A DNA stretch of 64,000 bases from Bacteroidota bacterium (GTDB lineage: Bacteria > Bacteroidota > Bacteroidia > Chitinophagales > Saprospiraceae), in the NCBI GenBank assembly GCA_024642705.1, contig JAHEAQ010000009.1, forward strand, positions 18,325 through 82,324. Direction: 5' to 3'. A program made the position numbers and the translations under genes. Every line of letters starts with the position of its first letter. Within the stretch, counting starts at the first letter, position 1. Positions 1 to 8,476 of the stretch are shown piece by piece. The notes beneath the pieces were generated by a model. That model saw only the letters and a program-made list of their open reading frames with translations. It ran no database searches and was not told the origin of the DNA.

Positions 1-118
1 CAGTTTTGATAGTATTATTAATGAGAAAATTATTTATTGATTGTCCCTTAATCTATTACTTGATTATTTACCGTACAATTTAGCAAAATATTTTTTTAAC
101 TTACTTCTTAAATTCACA

Positions 119-1861
119 ATGTTAAAATATATGAAGTACTTAGTTCCAATTTTCATAATTGCCTTTTCATTTTCAAGTTTCACTCTAGAAATAGAGGATA
201 TAGGCGAAGAATACATTGCAGCTTACAAAAATTTCTATCCATCAAAAGCATTGAACTTAGGAATTCAAAATGCAATTTATGATTATGAAAATTTTAGCCC
301 TGAAAACATAACTCAATGGATCTCTTTTAATAAAATGGTGCTCGATATCATTTCAAAACCAGATTCCCCATATGTAATACAAAATAAGATCGATGCAAGA
401 TTATTAAGATTACAAATAAAAGAAGAAATCGATAAATGGGAAAATAGAAAAGTTCATCAAAATCTTCTTTCTACCTATACCTCATTAATTTCAGAAGCTT
501 TAGATCCAATTTTTGAAAATAATTTTTTGACCAATTCTGAAAAAAGCGCATTGATTTGTAATAGACTTGAATCCGTTCAAAAATTATGCGCTAATGCGCA
601 AAATTCTCTAGAAAATGGCCAAAAAAATGATCTTGAACGTGGTCTCAAATCTCTCAAAAGAGCATCCAATTATTATAGTTCTGAAATATCTGAAAATATT
701 CAAAAACTTCCAAAATTATCATCTTGCAACAATCTGGAGATTAAATGTGATGAAACAGCTTTAAGTATAGATATGTTAATTAATTATTTAGAATCAAACC
801 TTCTTCCTACTGCCAAAGAATCACCGCTGTCAATAGGTCAAAATGAATATGCAAAACAGTTGGCCTATTACACAGACAGCGAATTAACGCCATATCAATT
901 GGAGAAAATGGCTTTAGCAGAAATAGAAACAGTCAAAAATTTAATGGAAGAAGTTTCCATTAACTATTTAAAAAACCAATATCCTAATAAATCTTTGCCT
1001 TTTACACGTGATGAAACGATTAAAGCAGCTTTGGTTGATATGGAAAAAGATGTGCCCATAAATGCTAAAGACTGTTTAGATTTTTGGAATGAATTGAAGG
1101 AATCTGCAATTGCTTTTGTAGAAAAACACGATATAGTCACGCTTCCAGAATTTCAAACTTTACAAATAATAGCGGCACCTGAAAGTGCTGGACCGGCCGC
1201 AAGAATTGGATGGGTTCAGTCAGCTAGACCTTTTGATCCAAATCCAGTGACCACATTATTTCTTCCCTCCATCCCTGAGACTTTCCCAGAACAGGAACAA
1301 ATTGATTTCTGGGCGTCCTTTAATAAACCTTTTACAAGAATGATCGTAATTCATGAGTTGATTCCTGGTCATTACATGCAAATGAAAATAATTAGAGAAA
1401 CTCCGCATCATGTCCGTTTGTTTTTTCCTTTTGCTTTATATAGTGAAGGTTATGCTACTTTTACTGAGCGAGTATTATTGGATGCAGGATGGGAGAAAGA
1501 TAACCCTCTTACTTTTTTAGCTCATTTACGCAAACGGCTAGAAAATGCAAATCGTGCATATACTTCTATGCAACTTCATTGCAACAATTGGACACCTGAA
1601 CAAGTAATGGAATTTTCGACTGAAACATCACTAGTTGCTCCGCAATTTGCTAAAAGCTTGTGGGGAAGGATTTCAGCCAATCCGATGCAAGTCATATCAT
1701 ATTTTTTAGGCGGCAAACAATTTTCAGATCTATTTGATTCTGAAAAAGAAAAACAAGGTGACAAATTTGTTTTAAAAGATTTCATGGACACTATTTTACG
1801 TATGGGGCCAATACCAATTGACGAATTTCCTAGTATTTTTGAAATAAATAGTATGAATTAA
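119..1861 (+). CDS. DUF885 family secreted metallopeptidase-like protein
   Basis: Predicted exported zinc-peptidase-like protein of the DUF885 family, about 580 aa. The reading frame is open from base 41, but the ATG at 119 (or 131) directly precedes a basic, then hydrophobic signal peptide (KYLVPIFIIAFSFSSF), so I chose 119. The hallmark of the family, HELIPGH, lies near residues 412-418, followed by a SEGYATFTE segment near residue 443 that supplies the second Glu, as in gluzincin-like enzymes. The substrate is unknown; relatives are thought to cleave peptides. The stop overlaps the start of the aldo/keto reductase gene by one base (TAATG), suggesting co-transcription. Family call is firm, activity is inferred. 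Confidence 0.82.
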   Translation: MLKYMKYLVPIFIIAFSFSSFTLEIEDIGEEYIAAYKNFYPSKALNLGIQNAIYDYENFSPENITQWISFNKMVLDIISKPDSPYVIQNKIDARLLRLQIKEEIDKWENRKVHQNLLSTYTSLISEALDPIFENNFLTNSEKSALICNRLESVQKLCANAQNSLENGQKNDLERGLKSLKRASNYYSSEISENIQKLPKLSSCNNLEIKCDETALSIDMLINYLESNLLPTAKESPLSIGQNEYAKQLAYYTDSELTPYQLEKMALAEIETVKNLMEEVSINYLKNQYPNKSLPFTRDETIKAALVDMEKDVPINAKDCLDFWNELKESAIAFVEKHDIVTLPEFQTLQIIAAPESAGPAARIGWVQSARPFDPNPVTTLFLPSIPETFPEQEQIDFWASFNKPFTRMIVIHELIPGHYMQMKIIRETPHHVRLFFPFALYSEGYATFTERVLLDAGWEKDNPLTFLAHLRKRLENANRAYTSMQLHCNNWTPEQVMEFSTETSLVAPQFAKSLWGRISANPMQVISYFLGGKQFSDLFDSEKEKQGDKFVLKDFMDTILRMGPIPIDEFPSIFEINSMN

Positions 1862-2910
1862 TGAGTATTGAACGAATTCAATTAAAAACTGATTATTCAA
1901 TTTCAAGAATTATTAAAGGTGGCTGGCATCTTGCTGGTGGTCATGGAAATATTGATGAATCAAATGCAATTGCCGACATGAAAGCATTTGTTGAGGCAGG
2001 CATTACTACTTTTGATTGTGCGGACATCTATACAGGAGTTGAAATCTTGATTGGTAAATTTCTAAAACAATATAAATCAGCATTTTTATCTGGCGACTTA
2101 CCGGAAGTTCAAATCCATACTAAATATGTTCCTGATTATAATGCTTTGTCTACTGTAACTTTAAAGGATACAACCAAAATAATTGATCGATCGTTGCGGC
2201 GTTTGGGTGCAGACACATTAGATCTTGTTCAGTTTTCATGGTGGGATTATAATGTTCCGAGATATGTAGAAACCGCTCATCATTTAGCCCATTTGCAAAA
2301 AGCTGGCAAAATTAAACATATTGGCCTTACCAATTTTGATGGAAAGCATGTAAATGAAATATTGGAATCAGGTGTTTCTGTTCTCACCAACCAAGTTCAA
2401 TATTCTTTGCTAGACCAGAGAGTTGAGAAGGATTCCAACACTATAATGGAAAAATATGGCATAAAATATCTCTGTTATGGAGTTGTCGCTGGAGGTTTCT
2501 TGAGTGATAAATATCTTTCCGTTCCCGAACCGCTTCCGCCTCTAGAAAATCGATCCTTGGTGAAATATCGTTTGATGATTGATGAATTTGGTGGATATGA
2601 ATTATTTAAAGAAGCTTTGCAAATATTGAAATCAATTGCTGATCAATACAATGTTGGAATTGCAGAAATAGCTACCAAATATATCCTTCAGAAAGAATTG
2701 GTAGGTGCTACTATAATAGGTGCAAGAAATTCAGAGCATCTTTCAAAATTAAAACTTTTGAATAGTTTTAACCTTAATGATTCTAATCTGAAACAGCTCA
2801 AAATTATAATTGATCAATCACAAGGTCCAAATGGAGCTTTCTACGAATTGGAAAGGGATAAAAATGGAAAACATGGATCAATTATGAGATATAATTTGAA
2901 TGAAGACTAA
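1861..2910 (+). CDS. Aldo/keto reductase
   Basis: NAD(P)H-dependent oxidoreductase of the aldo/keto reductase superfamily, 349 aa, cytosolic TIM barrel. Visible family features are DCADIYTG (catalytic Asp and Tyr), HTKYVPD (catalytic Lys), a central GLTNFD strand and a C-terminal IIGARNSEHL cofactor-binding segment. In the strand that normally carries the catalytic His (usually QFH in this subgroup) the protein reads QFSWWDY, so the His appears replaced by Ser. It is translationally coupled to the upstream DUF885 gene through a one-base stop/start overlap. Substrate cannot be predicted. Confidence 0.85.
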   Translation: MSIERIQLKTDYSISRIIKGGWHLAGGHGNIDESNAIADMKAFVEAGITTFDCADIYTGVEILIGKFLKQYKSAFLSGDLPEVQIHTKYVPDYNALSTVTLKDTTKIIDRSLRRLGADTLDLVQFSWWDYNVPRYVETAHHLAHLQKAGKIKHIGLTNFDGKHVNEILESGVSVLTNQVQYSLLDQRVEKDSNTIMEKYGIKYLCYGVVAGGFLSDKYLSVPEPLPPLENRSLVKYRLMIDEFGGYELFKEALQILKSIADQYNVGIAEIATKYILQKELVGATIIGARNSEHLSKLKLLNSFNLNDSNLKQLKIIIDQSQGPNGAFYELERDKNGKHGSIMRYNLNED

Positions 2911-2914
2911 AGTG

Positions 2915-2934
2915 ATTGTAACAAAAGTTACAAT
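2915..2934. repeat. Inverted repeat between aldo/keto reductase and nhaC
   Basis: An 8-bp perfect stem (ATTGTAAC / GTTACAAT) with an AAAA loop lies just after the reductase stop. There is no T tract, so it could be a weak terminator, an RNA-stability hairpin or an operator; the sequence alone does not decide. Confidence 0.4.
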
Positions 2935-2961
2935 TAAAGACAAATAACGAAAAACTACCCC

Positions 2962-4386
2962 TTGAAGAAAGAAGTAATTAATGAAATAAGTCCAGAAGAT
3001 CAATTGTTGAGATTTTATGGAGGTCTAGTTGGAGCTATTTTCCCTTTTATTATTTTTGTGGTAGGAGTTGTATATATTGCTTTGTCGGGAGCCCCAGATG
3101 AGCGTGGATTTTGGCCTGTTTTATTACTTGCTTTAGGTGTAAGTTTATTGTTAGCTAAGGATAAGAAGCTCTACAGCGAAAAAGTGATTAAAGGAATGTC
3201 TGACCCGATAGTTATGATCATGATTACTGCTTGGATTTTGGCTTCGACGATTGGTGTATTAATGTCCATTACTGGATTTGTTGAAGCGCTTACATGGTCG
3301 GCCAGTCAATTAAATCTTGGAGGGACAAGTTATATCATAACTGCTTTTATTATTTGTTGTGTTGTTTCGCTTTCAACGGGTTCTAGTTTTGCTACTATAT
3401 TAATATGTAGCCCAATTCTTTATCCATCTGGAGGCCTAATTGGATCGCATTTACCAACCCTTGCTGGGGCAATAATTGGTGGAGCTACGTTTGGTGATTT
3501 TTTTGCACCAATTTCTGATACAACGATTGCAAGTACATTGAGCCAAAATGCAGAAATTGGTCCGACTGTTAAAAGTAGATTAAAATATATTATCCCTGCT
3601 GGACTTGTAGCATTAGTTTGTTATATCATAAGTGCTCAATCTTTTGGAAATCCATCTATCATTAAGGGAAATGAGTTAATAGGCGATCCTCAAGGTTTGC
3701 CTATGTTATTGATCCCTGTATTAATCATTTTTCTTTTTTTAAAAGGAAAACACTTACTTCATGGACTAATGTTTGGATTAATGTTTGGAATTCTTTTAGG
3801 CCTTGTACTAGGATTATTGCCAATCGACAAAATAATAACCCTAGACTTAGAGCATATGGTTGCGCAAAGTTTTATCATTGATGGCATAAATCGAGCAGTT
3901 GGAATTAGTTTTTTCACTATTTTATTGATGGGTTTAGTCAGCACTTTAAAAGCTAGTGGCTTAATCAACAAACTTGTAGAATTTGCCGAAAAACGGAGCA
4001 AAACTCAAAAGGATGGAGAAGGCTGGATTGCTGCGGCAATAACTGGAGCAGTATTATTGACAACCCATAGTGTGGTTGCCATTTTAATGGTTGCGGAATT
4101 CTCCAATAAGACGGGCGAAAAAATGGGAATTAGTCCTAAAAGAAGATCGAATATTTTGAGTTTGGTTGCTTGTGTCTTTCCATTCCTACTACCCTACTTC
4201 ATTCCCGTCATCCTTATGGCCAATACTACACAAAGCGGGGCAGATTTTGAAATTCCTACTGTTAGTGCTTTAGAAGTAGGATTGCACAATTTTGTATCTT
4301 GGGCCTTATTGGTGGCAAGTCTTTTAGCGATTTTATTTGGCTACGGAAGGAAAGAGGACAATAAAATTAAGGAAGTTATTGATTGA
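2962..4386 (+). CDS. nhaC: NhaC-family Na+/H+ antiporter
   Basis: Polytopic inner-membrane protein of 474 aa with about 11-12 hydrophobic segments. The stretch GDFFAPISDTT near residues 178-188 matches the conserved GD-x-x-(S/A)P-(L/I)SDTT signature of the NhaC antiporter family, and TTHSVVAILMVAEF is the second family-typical re-entrant region. It probably exchanges external protons for internal sodium, for pH and Na+ homeostasis. No ATG is available near the N-terminus; the start is a TTG at 2962 that gives a charged N-terminal tail before the first membrane helix. It lies 51 bases after the reductase gene and 17 bases before the next gene. Related amino-acid/H+ antiporters of the same superfamily cannot be excluded. 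Confidence 0.85.
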   Translation: MKKEVINEISPEDQLLRFYGGLVGAIFPFIIFVVGVVYIALSGAPDERGFWPVLLLALGVSLLLAKDKKLYSEKVIKGMSDPIVMIMITAWILASTIGVLMSITGFVEALTWSASQLNLGGTSYIITAFIICCVVSLSTGSSFATILICSPILYPSGGLIGSHLPTLAGAIIGGATFGDFFAPISDTTIASTLSQNAEIGPTVKSRLKYIIPAGLVALVCYIISAQSFGNPSIIKGNELIGDPQGLPMLLIPVLIIFLFLKGKHLLHGLMFGLMFGILLGLVLGLLPIDKIITLDLEHMVAQSFIIDGINRAVGISFFTILLMGLVSTLKASGLINKLVEFAEKRSKTQKDGEGWIAAAITGAVLLTTHSVVAILMVAEFSNKTGEKMGISPKRRSNILSLVACVFPFLLPYFIPVILMANTTQSGADFEIPTVSALEVGLHNFVSWALLVASLLAILFGYGRKEDNKIKEVID

Positions 4387-4403
4387 AATAATTATAAAAA
4401 ATA

Positions 4404-4754
4404 ATGAGAGCAGATCAGTTTGAATTGTATGATTTAAAAATTTTTGTTGAAAGCATTTCTGGAAATTGCACGTGCAATATGAAAGAGGGGGACGCTTTTT
4501 ATTTAAAAGGCGGAAAATTATCATTGCCTAATGACGCTGACTTTTGTTTGTACGCACTTCAATCTACCATTCCATTATTACCAGCTAAACAAAGAATTTT
4601 ACATCCTGCAGATTGGATGGAAACAGATTCTAGAATTGTATGTCCAGATCCTGCTTGTGGTTTGATAATGAAAATTGACAGGTTAGAAAAGAGGATTTTA
4701 AATCATGATGATGTGAGTCCAATAAAATGGGACCACAACCATGAAAATAAATAA
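4404..4754 (+). CDS. TIGR04076 family protein
   Basis: Small cytosolic protein of 116 aa matching the TIGR04076 family of unknown function: an N-terminal YDLKIFVESISGNC strand followed by a MKEGDAF turn, a central LP-x-DADFCLYALQSTIPLLPAKQR region and a C-terminal CPDPACG motif. Cysteines occur at GNCTC and PACG and could bind metal, but this is inference. Starts with ATG 17 bases after nhaC and is followed by a convergent gene. Confidence 0.7.
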   Translation: MRADQFELYDLKIFVESISGNCTCNMKEGDAFYLKGGKLSLPNDADFCLYALQSTIPLLPAKQRILHPADWMETDSRIVCPDPACGLIMKIDRLEKRILNHDDVSPIKWDHNHENK

Positions 4755-4814
4755 ATACAAAATTTAGCTATCAAGATAATTCGTGGATCTAATTTGAAAT
4801 TACTCTAAAATTTT

Positions 4815-4837
4815 GTGTTTGTTGCAATAACAAACAC
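4815..4837. terminator. Bidirectional hairpin between convergent genes
   Basis: Perfect 9-bp stem GTGTTTGTT / AACAAACAC with loop GCAAT, lying between the ends of the TIGR04076 gene (+) and the PepSY gene (-). On the minus strand it is followed by AAAATTTT, giving a short U run; on the plus strand there is no T tract. Confidence 0.5.
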
Positions 4838-5353
4838 CTATACGAACAGCATAATTAAAGTCAAAATTATACCCCCGATCGTAAAATAAATTCCTTTTTT
4901 GAAAATTGGCATTTTAGGAGTGTACATCCAGAATGCAGATATTACAAAAAAGAGCAAGGACAAACCAAAAAAGATATTAAAATAATACAATGGGCTCTTG
5001 GTTGTTGCTTTATGAAGGCGCTCCATTTTATCAATAATGTAAGGAAGTTCCATTTTCTTTAATATCACAAGACCAGTTTTTGGGTCATAAGTGTTCTTAT
5101 CAAATTGAATGATACCATTTTCAGTTTTTGGGTTTCTTACCGGCATTTTTAAGATTGGCTCCAGTTCACTTTGTGATAAATTAGGTTCAATTTGTTTTTC
5201 AGAAATTACTTCATGTTTCAAAAAATTGGTTTGCCTAAAAATCATAATGATGCCACTAATGGCGTACATTGCCATCACTCCAGCTAAAAAAAAGCCTAAA
5301 TATCTATGAATGACTCTCATTTGAATTGAAAATGGGTTGTTGGAAAGTGCCAT
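4838..5353 (-). CDS. PepSY-associated transmembrane protein
   Basis: Membrane protein of 171 aa related to the PepSY-associated TM helix family. Helix 1 (about residues 14-36) begins with the family-typical RVIHRYLGFFLAGV segment; a periplasmic PepSY-like part follows, with YDPKTGLV and MERLHKATTKSPLYY; two helices close the protein (about 123-142 and 150-171). Bacteroidota relatives occur near iron uptake and TonB receptors and may act in iron reduction or inhibit proteases, but no such gene is adjacent here. Starts at ATG 5353, divergent from the DUF6090 gene. Confidence 0.65.
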   Translation of the reverse strand: MALSNNPFSIQMRVIHRYLGFFLAGVMAMYAISGIIMIFRQTNFLKHEVISEKQIEPNLSQSELEPILKMPVRNPKTENGIIQFDKNTYDPKTGLVILKKMELPYIIDKMERLHKATTKSPLYYFNIFFGLSLLFFVISAFWMYTPKMPIFKKGIYFTIGGIILTLIMLFV

Positions 5354-5542
5354 ATTTTATTAAAAATTTAATCATTAAATTGAATTAGACTGCAATAATA
5401 ATTAAAGGTTTAATTAAATAGAAAAGTCAATTCATATTTTATTAAACTATTATTGCCGCCACATTTCATATTCTTATTGAATTTCCGAAATATGCGTTGA
5501 AAATGTAATAAATACTTCAAACATGTTTCATATCTTTAATTT

Positions 5543-6259
5543 ATGCTTTCATTTCTACGAAAAATCAGAAAATCATTGGTTGATGTGTCAAATTTCAAAA
5601 AGTATTCTCTTTATGCAGCAGGTGAAATTGCTTTGGTGGTGATTGGGATATTGATAGCTCTGCAGATCAATAATTGGAATGAATGGAGAAAGGACAGAAT
5701 CAAGGAAAAAAAAGTGTTGGAACAAGTTATTGAAACAATAAAGATAAATTCCGATCATTTTCATTCCGCCATTTTAGGAATGAAAAGAAACAAAGAGCGA
5801 ACTGAAGAAGTAATTTCAATAATAAACAATAAAACTGTATATGAAGAATCAATGAATGAGTTATTTCACTCTGTTAGAGTTAATCGGCGTTTGACTTTAA
5901 CGACTGCCGGGTATGAAGAATTAAAAAACACAGGTTTTGATATCATACAAAATGATTCATTAAAAATTGGTATTGTTAATTTATTTGAATCTACTTATTC
6001 TGAAACATTAACTGTTCTTGACAAAGTTGAACTTTATACTGATCGTTTTACAGAATTTATAGTTGCAAACTTCTTGGAAATAGAATACAATAAGTTGGCT
6101 CCAGTAGATTATAGTCTAATAATAAATAATCACTTTTACTACTCATCGTTATTACATATCATTTCTATAAGGACTTGGCGAATTGGATTAATAGAAAAGT
6201 CTTTAGAAGAAAACAATAAAATCCTTCATCTTATCAAAGAAGAATTGGGGCAAGAATAG
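5543..6259 (+). CDS. DUF6090 family membrane protein (copy 1)
   Basis: Protein of 238 aa typical of DUF6090, a Bacteroidota family of unknown function. The hallmark is the N-terminus: RKIRKSL, then YAAGEIALVVIGILIALQINNW, a single membrane helix at about residues 27-46 ending in the NNWNE motif. The rest is a helical domain rich in charged residues, presumably outside the cytoplasm. A second copy lies at 30549-31313. It stands alone, divergent from the PepSY gene. No function can be assigned from sequence. Confidence 0.75.
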   Translation: MLSFLRKIRKSLVDVSNFKKYSLYAAGEIALVVIGILIALQINNWNEWRKDRIKEKKVLEQVIETIKINSDHFHSAILGMKRNKERTEEVISIINNKTVYEESMNELFHSVRVNRRLTLTTAGYEELKNTGFDIIQNDSLKIGIVNLFESTYSETLTVLDKVELYTDRFTEFIVANFLEIEYNKLAPVDYSLIINNHFYYSSLLHIISIRTWRIGLIEKSLEENNKILHLIKEELGQE

Positions 6260-6558
6260 AAAATGACCAAGGGGAATGCCTGATCAAATCCAAGCTCCCA
6301 GTGAAATTACATTTGAATAAGCAATTTGACTTCTCTATATGTTTTATCTATTTGGAAGGCAGAATTTATTTCAGACAATTCCTTTAACTTTTATCCATAA
6401 ATAGGATCAGTTATTTATCAATAAAATGGCGAAGTTTAAACAAAAGTCGTTTATTTTTAAAAACAGGGAAGAATAGATTTGAGTTGATTTCATTTCATTA
6501 ATGTATTACTTCAAAATAAAATCCATAAAATTAGCAAGGATATCACAAGCATAGATGC

Positions 6559-6592
6559 AATAAAAATTTCCAAGCTTCGCTTGATTTTTATT
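6559..6592. repeat. Hairpin with AT-rich flanks
   Basis: Arms CAAGC (6571-6575) and GCTTG (6579-6583) around TTC, flanked by complementary AATAAAAAT (6559-6567) and ATTTTTATT (6584-6592). It resembles a bidirectional terminator or a REP-like palindrome. The closest plus-strand gene ends 300 bases upstream. Confidence 0.45.
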
Positions 6593-6631
6593 AGTCAGTG
6601 CTACTGACGTGGACCGGCAACCATGCTGACC

Positions 6632-6668
6632 AAAAAAAAAGTGGTCCGAATTGGACCACTTTTTTTTT
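6632..6668 (-). terminator. Rho-independent terminator of tRNA-His
   Basis: Nine A residues, a perfect 7-bp stem (GTGGTCC 6641-6647 and GGACCAC 6653-6659), a 5-base loop, then nine T residues. It is symmetrical, so it can end transcription in both directions; on the minus strand it lies 11 bases after the tRNA-His 3' end. Confidence 0.85.
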
Positions 6669-6678
6669 GCGTCATTAG

Positions 6679-6753
6679 GGTGGAAGACGGGATTCGAACC
6701 CGCGACCCTCGGTACCACAAACCGATGCTCTAACCAACTGAGCTACGACCACC
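6679..6753 (-). tRNA. tRNA-His (anticodon GTG)
   Basis: Cloverleaf on the minus strand: D arm with GCTCAGTTGGTTAGAGC, anticodon stem TCGGT/ACCGA around loop TTGTGGT (anticodon GTG), T arm GCGGG-TTCGAAT-CCCGT. The extra 5' G at position -1 opposite discriminator C73, the identity mark of tRNA-His, is present. CCA is not encoded. As I pair it, the acceptor stem (GTGGTCG with CTTCCAC) has two mismatches, at 5-68 (U-U) and 6-67 (C-U), which is unusual. A strong terminator follows. Confidence 0.9.
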
Positions 6754-6827
6754 ATTTCAGCTTGCATTCAATGTAGAAAATTTGAATAATTAAAATGCAT
6801 TTTCAGCCCAATTATTTACCCTTCTAC

Positions 6828-6860
6828 TTGTAAAAGCGATGCAAAAATAATATATCTTCG
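6828..6860 (+). promoter_or_regulatory. Candidate Bacteroidota promoter of the glycosyltransferase gene
   Basis: A TTG at 6828-6830 and TATCTTCG at 6853-6860 are 22 bases apart, close to the Bacteroidota primary sigma consensus (TTTG, 17-23 bases, TAnnTTTG; one mismatch in the -7 box). The gene starts 53 bases downstream. Confidence 0.35.
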
Positions 6861-6913
6861 ATATTTAAGTAAATTTTTTCAATATTTGATGAAATTATTT
6901 TTCTTCATTATTT

Positions 6914-8476
6914 ATGCTTTCAGATAATCGTCAATTAGTCAGTAGATTAACTTCCAACTCTTATTTTGCTTATGGCATTCTCCTAGTTTTTTTCCTTGTA
7001 AAATTAACGCACATCAATATTTCGTTCTTTTGGGATGAATCTTGGGTTTATGCGCCAGCACTTAGAACGATGGCAGAAAACGGTCCTTCCCTCCTACCCG
7101 ACGCAATTCCTTTAGATTATTCACGTGGTCATCCATTATTATTTCATTTTCTCGGTGGACTTTGGATTAAAATTTTTGGATCAAGTTTTTCAAGTATGCA
7201 TCTTTTTGCTTTATCAATAAGTGTTGCATACCTTTTTGTTTGTTATACGCTGTTTTCCAAATTATTCACAAAAAGCATTGGATTTTGGATATTGCTTTTA
7301 TTGAGCATTCAAGCTATGTTTTTTGCTCAATCAAGTATGGTTCTTCCTGAAATGATGCTGGCTTTCTTCTCCTTTTGTGCAATATATTTTTACATAAATA
7401 AGCAAAATCTATTGTACATCCTAGCCGGAATTCTCACTATATTAACAAAAGAAACCGGAATTTTAGTTATTCTGTCTATTGTAACATTCGATTTTCTGCA
7501 TAGGATTGTCCATAGAGTTTCATTTAAATTAATTTTCAAATCAGGTTTAATAGCTGCATTGCCACTATTTACTCTCATTGCACACATGATTTATTTAAAA
7601 TATGTGTTCGGTTGGTACCTGTATCCTGAACATACTGGAATGGTAAAGACAGATTTATACGCCATACTTACAAGTTTCTCTCACGTGATTAACGATCAAA
7701 TCTTTATCCAGAAGAGATTCTTAATTTCTGTTCCATTTGTTTTAATTTATTTTATTAACCTATTGAGATCCAAATCCACTTTTCAAATGGTTTTTGGGTT
7801 CACTACCTTGCTTTTATCAGGATATTTATTTAAGTTTCATGGAGACCAATTTGCTTTGAGTACTATTTTTGTTTTATTTTCTGCTCATTATTGCATTTCC
7901 AAATTTATTCACGGAAATGAAAAAGAAAAGAACTTGTTCTTATTTTATATTTTCATTTTGGCTTATGCAATTTTTTCTGCAGCCAACTTCTATACCGTCC
8001 GATATTTACTTTCGAGTCTTGTTTTTACATTAGTCATTCCCTTGTATTATCTTTTGACAGATGAAGATGTGAAAAAATTCATTCCATTTTATCTTTTGCT
8101 AACCTTCATAGTTTTTGTATTAGAATTGATAAATCCTCAAAAAATAAATGATGTAAACCTTAGTTATTTATCATATTGTCCGGCTCAATTAGAAGTAGTG
8201 AAATATTTTGAATCGAATAATCTTTATAAGGAACAAGTAAACACCATGTTTTTAATGTCTGTAGGCTTAAATGATAAATATGCAGGTTATCGGTCTACTG
8301 ATGATACTTTTGAATTTGTAAATAAAGAGAATAACAAAGATGCTGACTATTTTATATTTTATAATGTTGAGGCTAATGACAATAGAGCAAAACTTCAAGA
8401 AGATCCTAACTCAACCTTAATTAAAAGAATTGAAAAGAATCATATTTGGTTTGAAATTTGGATTCAAAAACATTAA
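6914..8476 (+). CDS. GT39/GT83-like membrane glycosyltransferase
   Basis: Integral membrane protein of 520 aa with about 10-12 hydrophobic helices. The first loop carries FFWDESWVY (Asp41-Glu42), the acidic motif typical of lipid-phosphate-sugar-dependent glycosyltransferases such as dolichyl-phosphate mannosyltransferases and ArnT, followed by a SRGHPLLFHFLGGLWIK segment as in the family. A soluble tail of about 80 residues follows the last helix. It probably transfers a sugar from an undecaprenyl- or polyprenyl-phosphate donor to a lipid, polysaccharide or protein on the periplasmic side. The gene stands alone and its stop overlaps the stop of the converging FG-GAP gene by 3 bases. Confidence 0.75.
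   Translation: MLSDNRQLVSRLTSNSYFAYGILLVFFLVKLTHINISFFWDESWVYAPALRTMAENGPSLLPDAIPLDYSRGHPLLFHFLGGLWIKIFGSSFSSMHLFALSISVAYLFVCYTLFSKLFTKSIGFWILLLLSIQAMFFAQSSMVLPEMMLAFFSFCAIYFYINKQNLLYILAGILTILTKETGILVILSIVTFDFLHRIVHRVSFKLIFKSGLIAALPLFTLIAHMIYLKYVFGWYLYPEHTGMVKTDLYAILTSFSHVINDQIFIQKRFLISVPFVLIYFINLLRSKSTFQMVFGFTTLLLSGYLFKFHGDQFALSTIFVLFSAHYCISKFIHGNEKEKNLFLFYIFILAYAIFSAANFYTVRYLLSSLVFTLVIPLYYLLTDEDVKKFIPFYLLLTFIVFVLELINPQKINDVNLSYLSYCPAQLEVVKYFESNNLYKEQVNTMFLMSVGLNDKYAGYRSTDDTFEFVNKENNKDADYFIFYNVEANDNRAKLQEDPNSTLIKRIEKNHIWFEIWIQKH

Noticed and set aside
6500-6640. Possible remnant of a GIY-YIG endonuclease on the plus strand (a short MYYF-like start)
   Set aside because: Only a dozen residues look similar, followed by stops in all frames; not enough to call a pseudogene.
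6506-6718. 70-codon minus-strand frame
   Set aside because: It is a read-through of tRNA-His and its terminator; the start lies inside the tRNA and the product is not protein-like.
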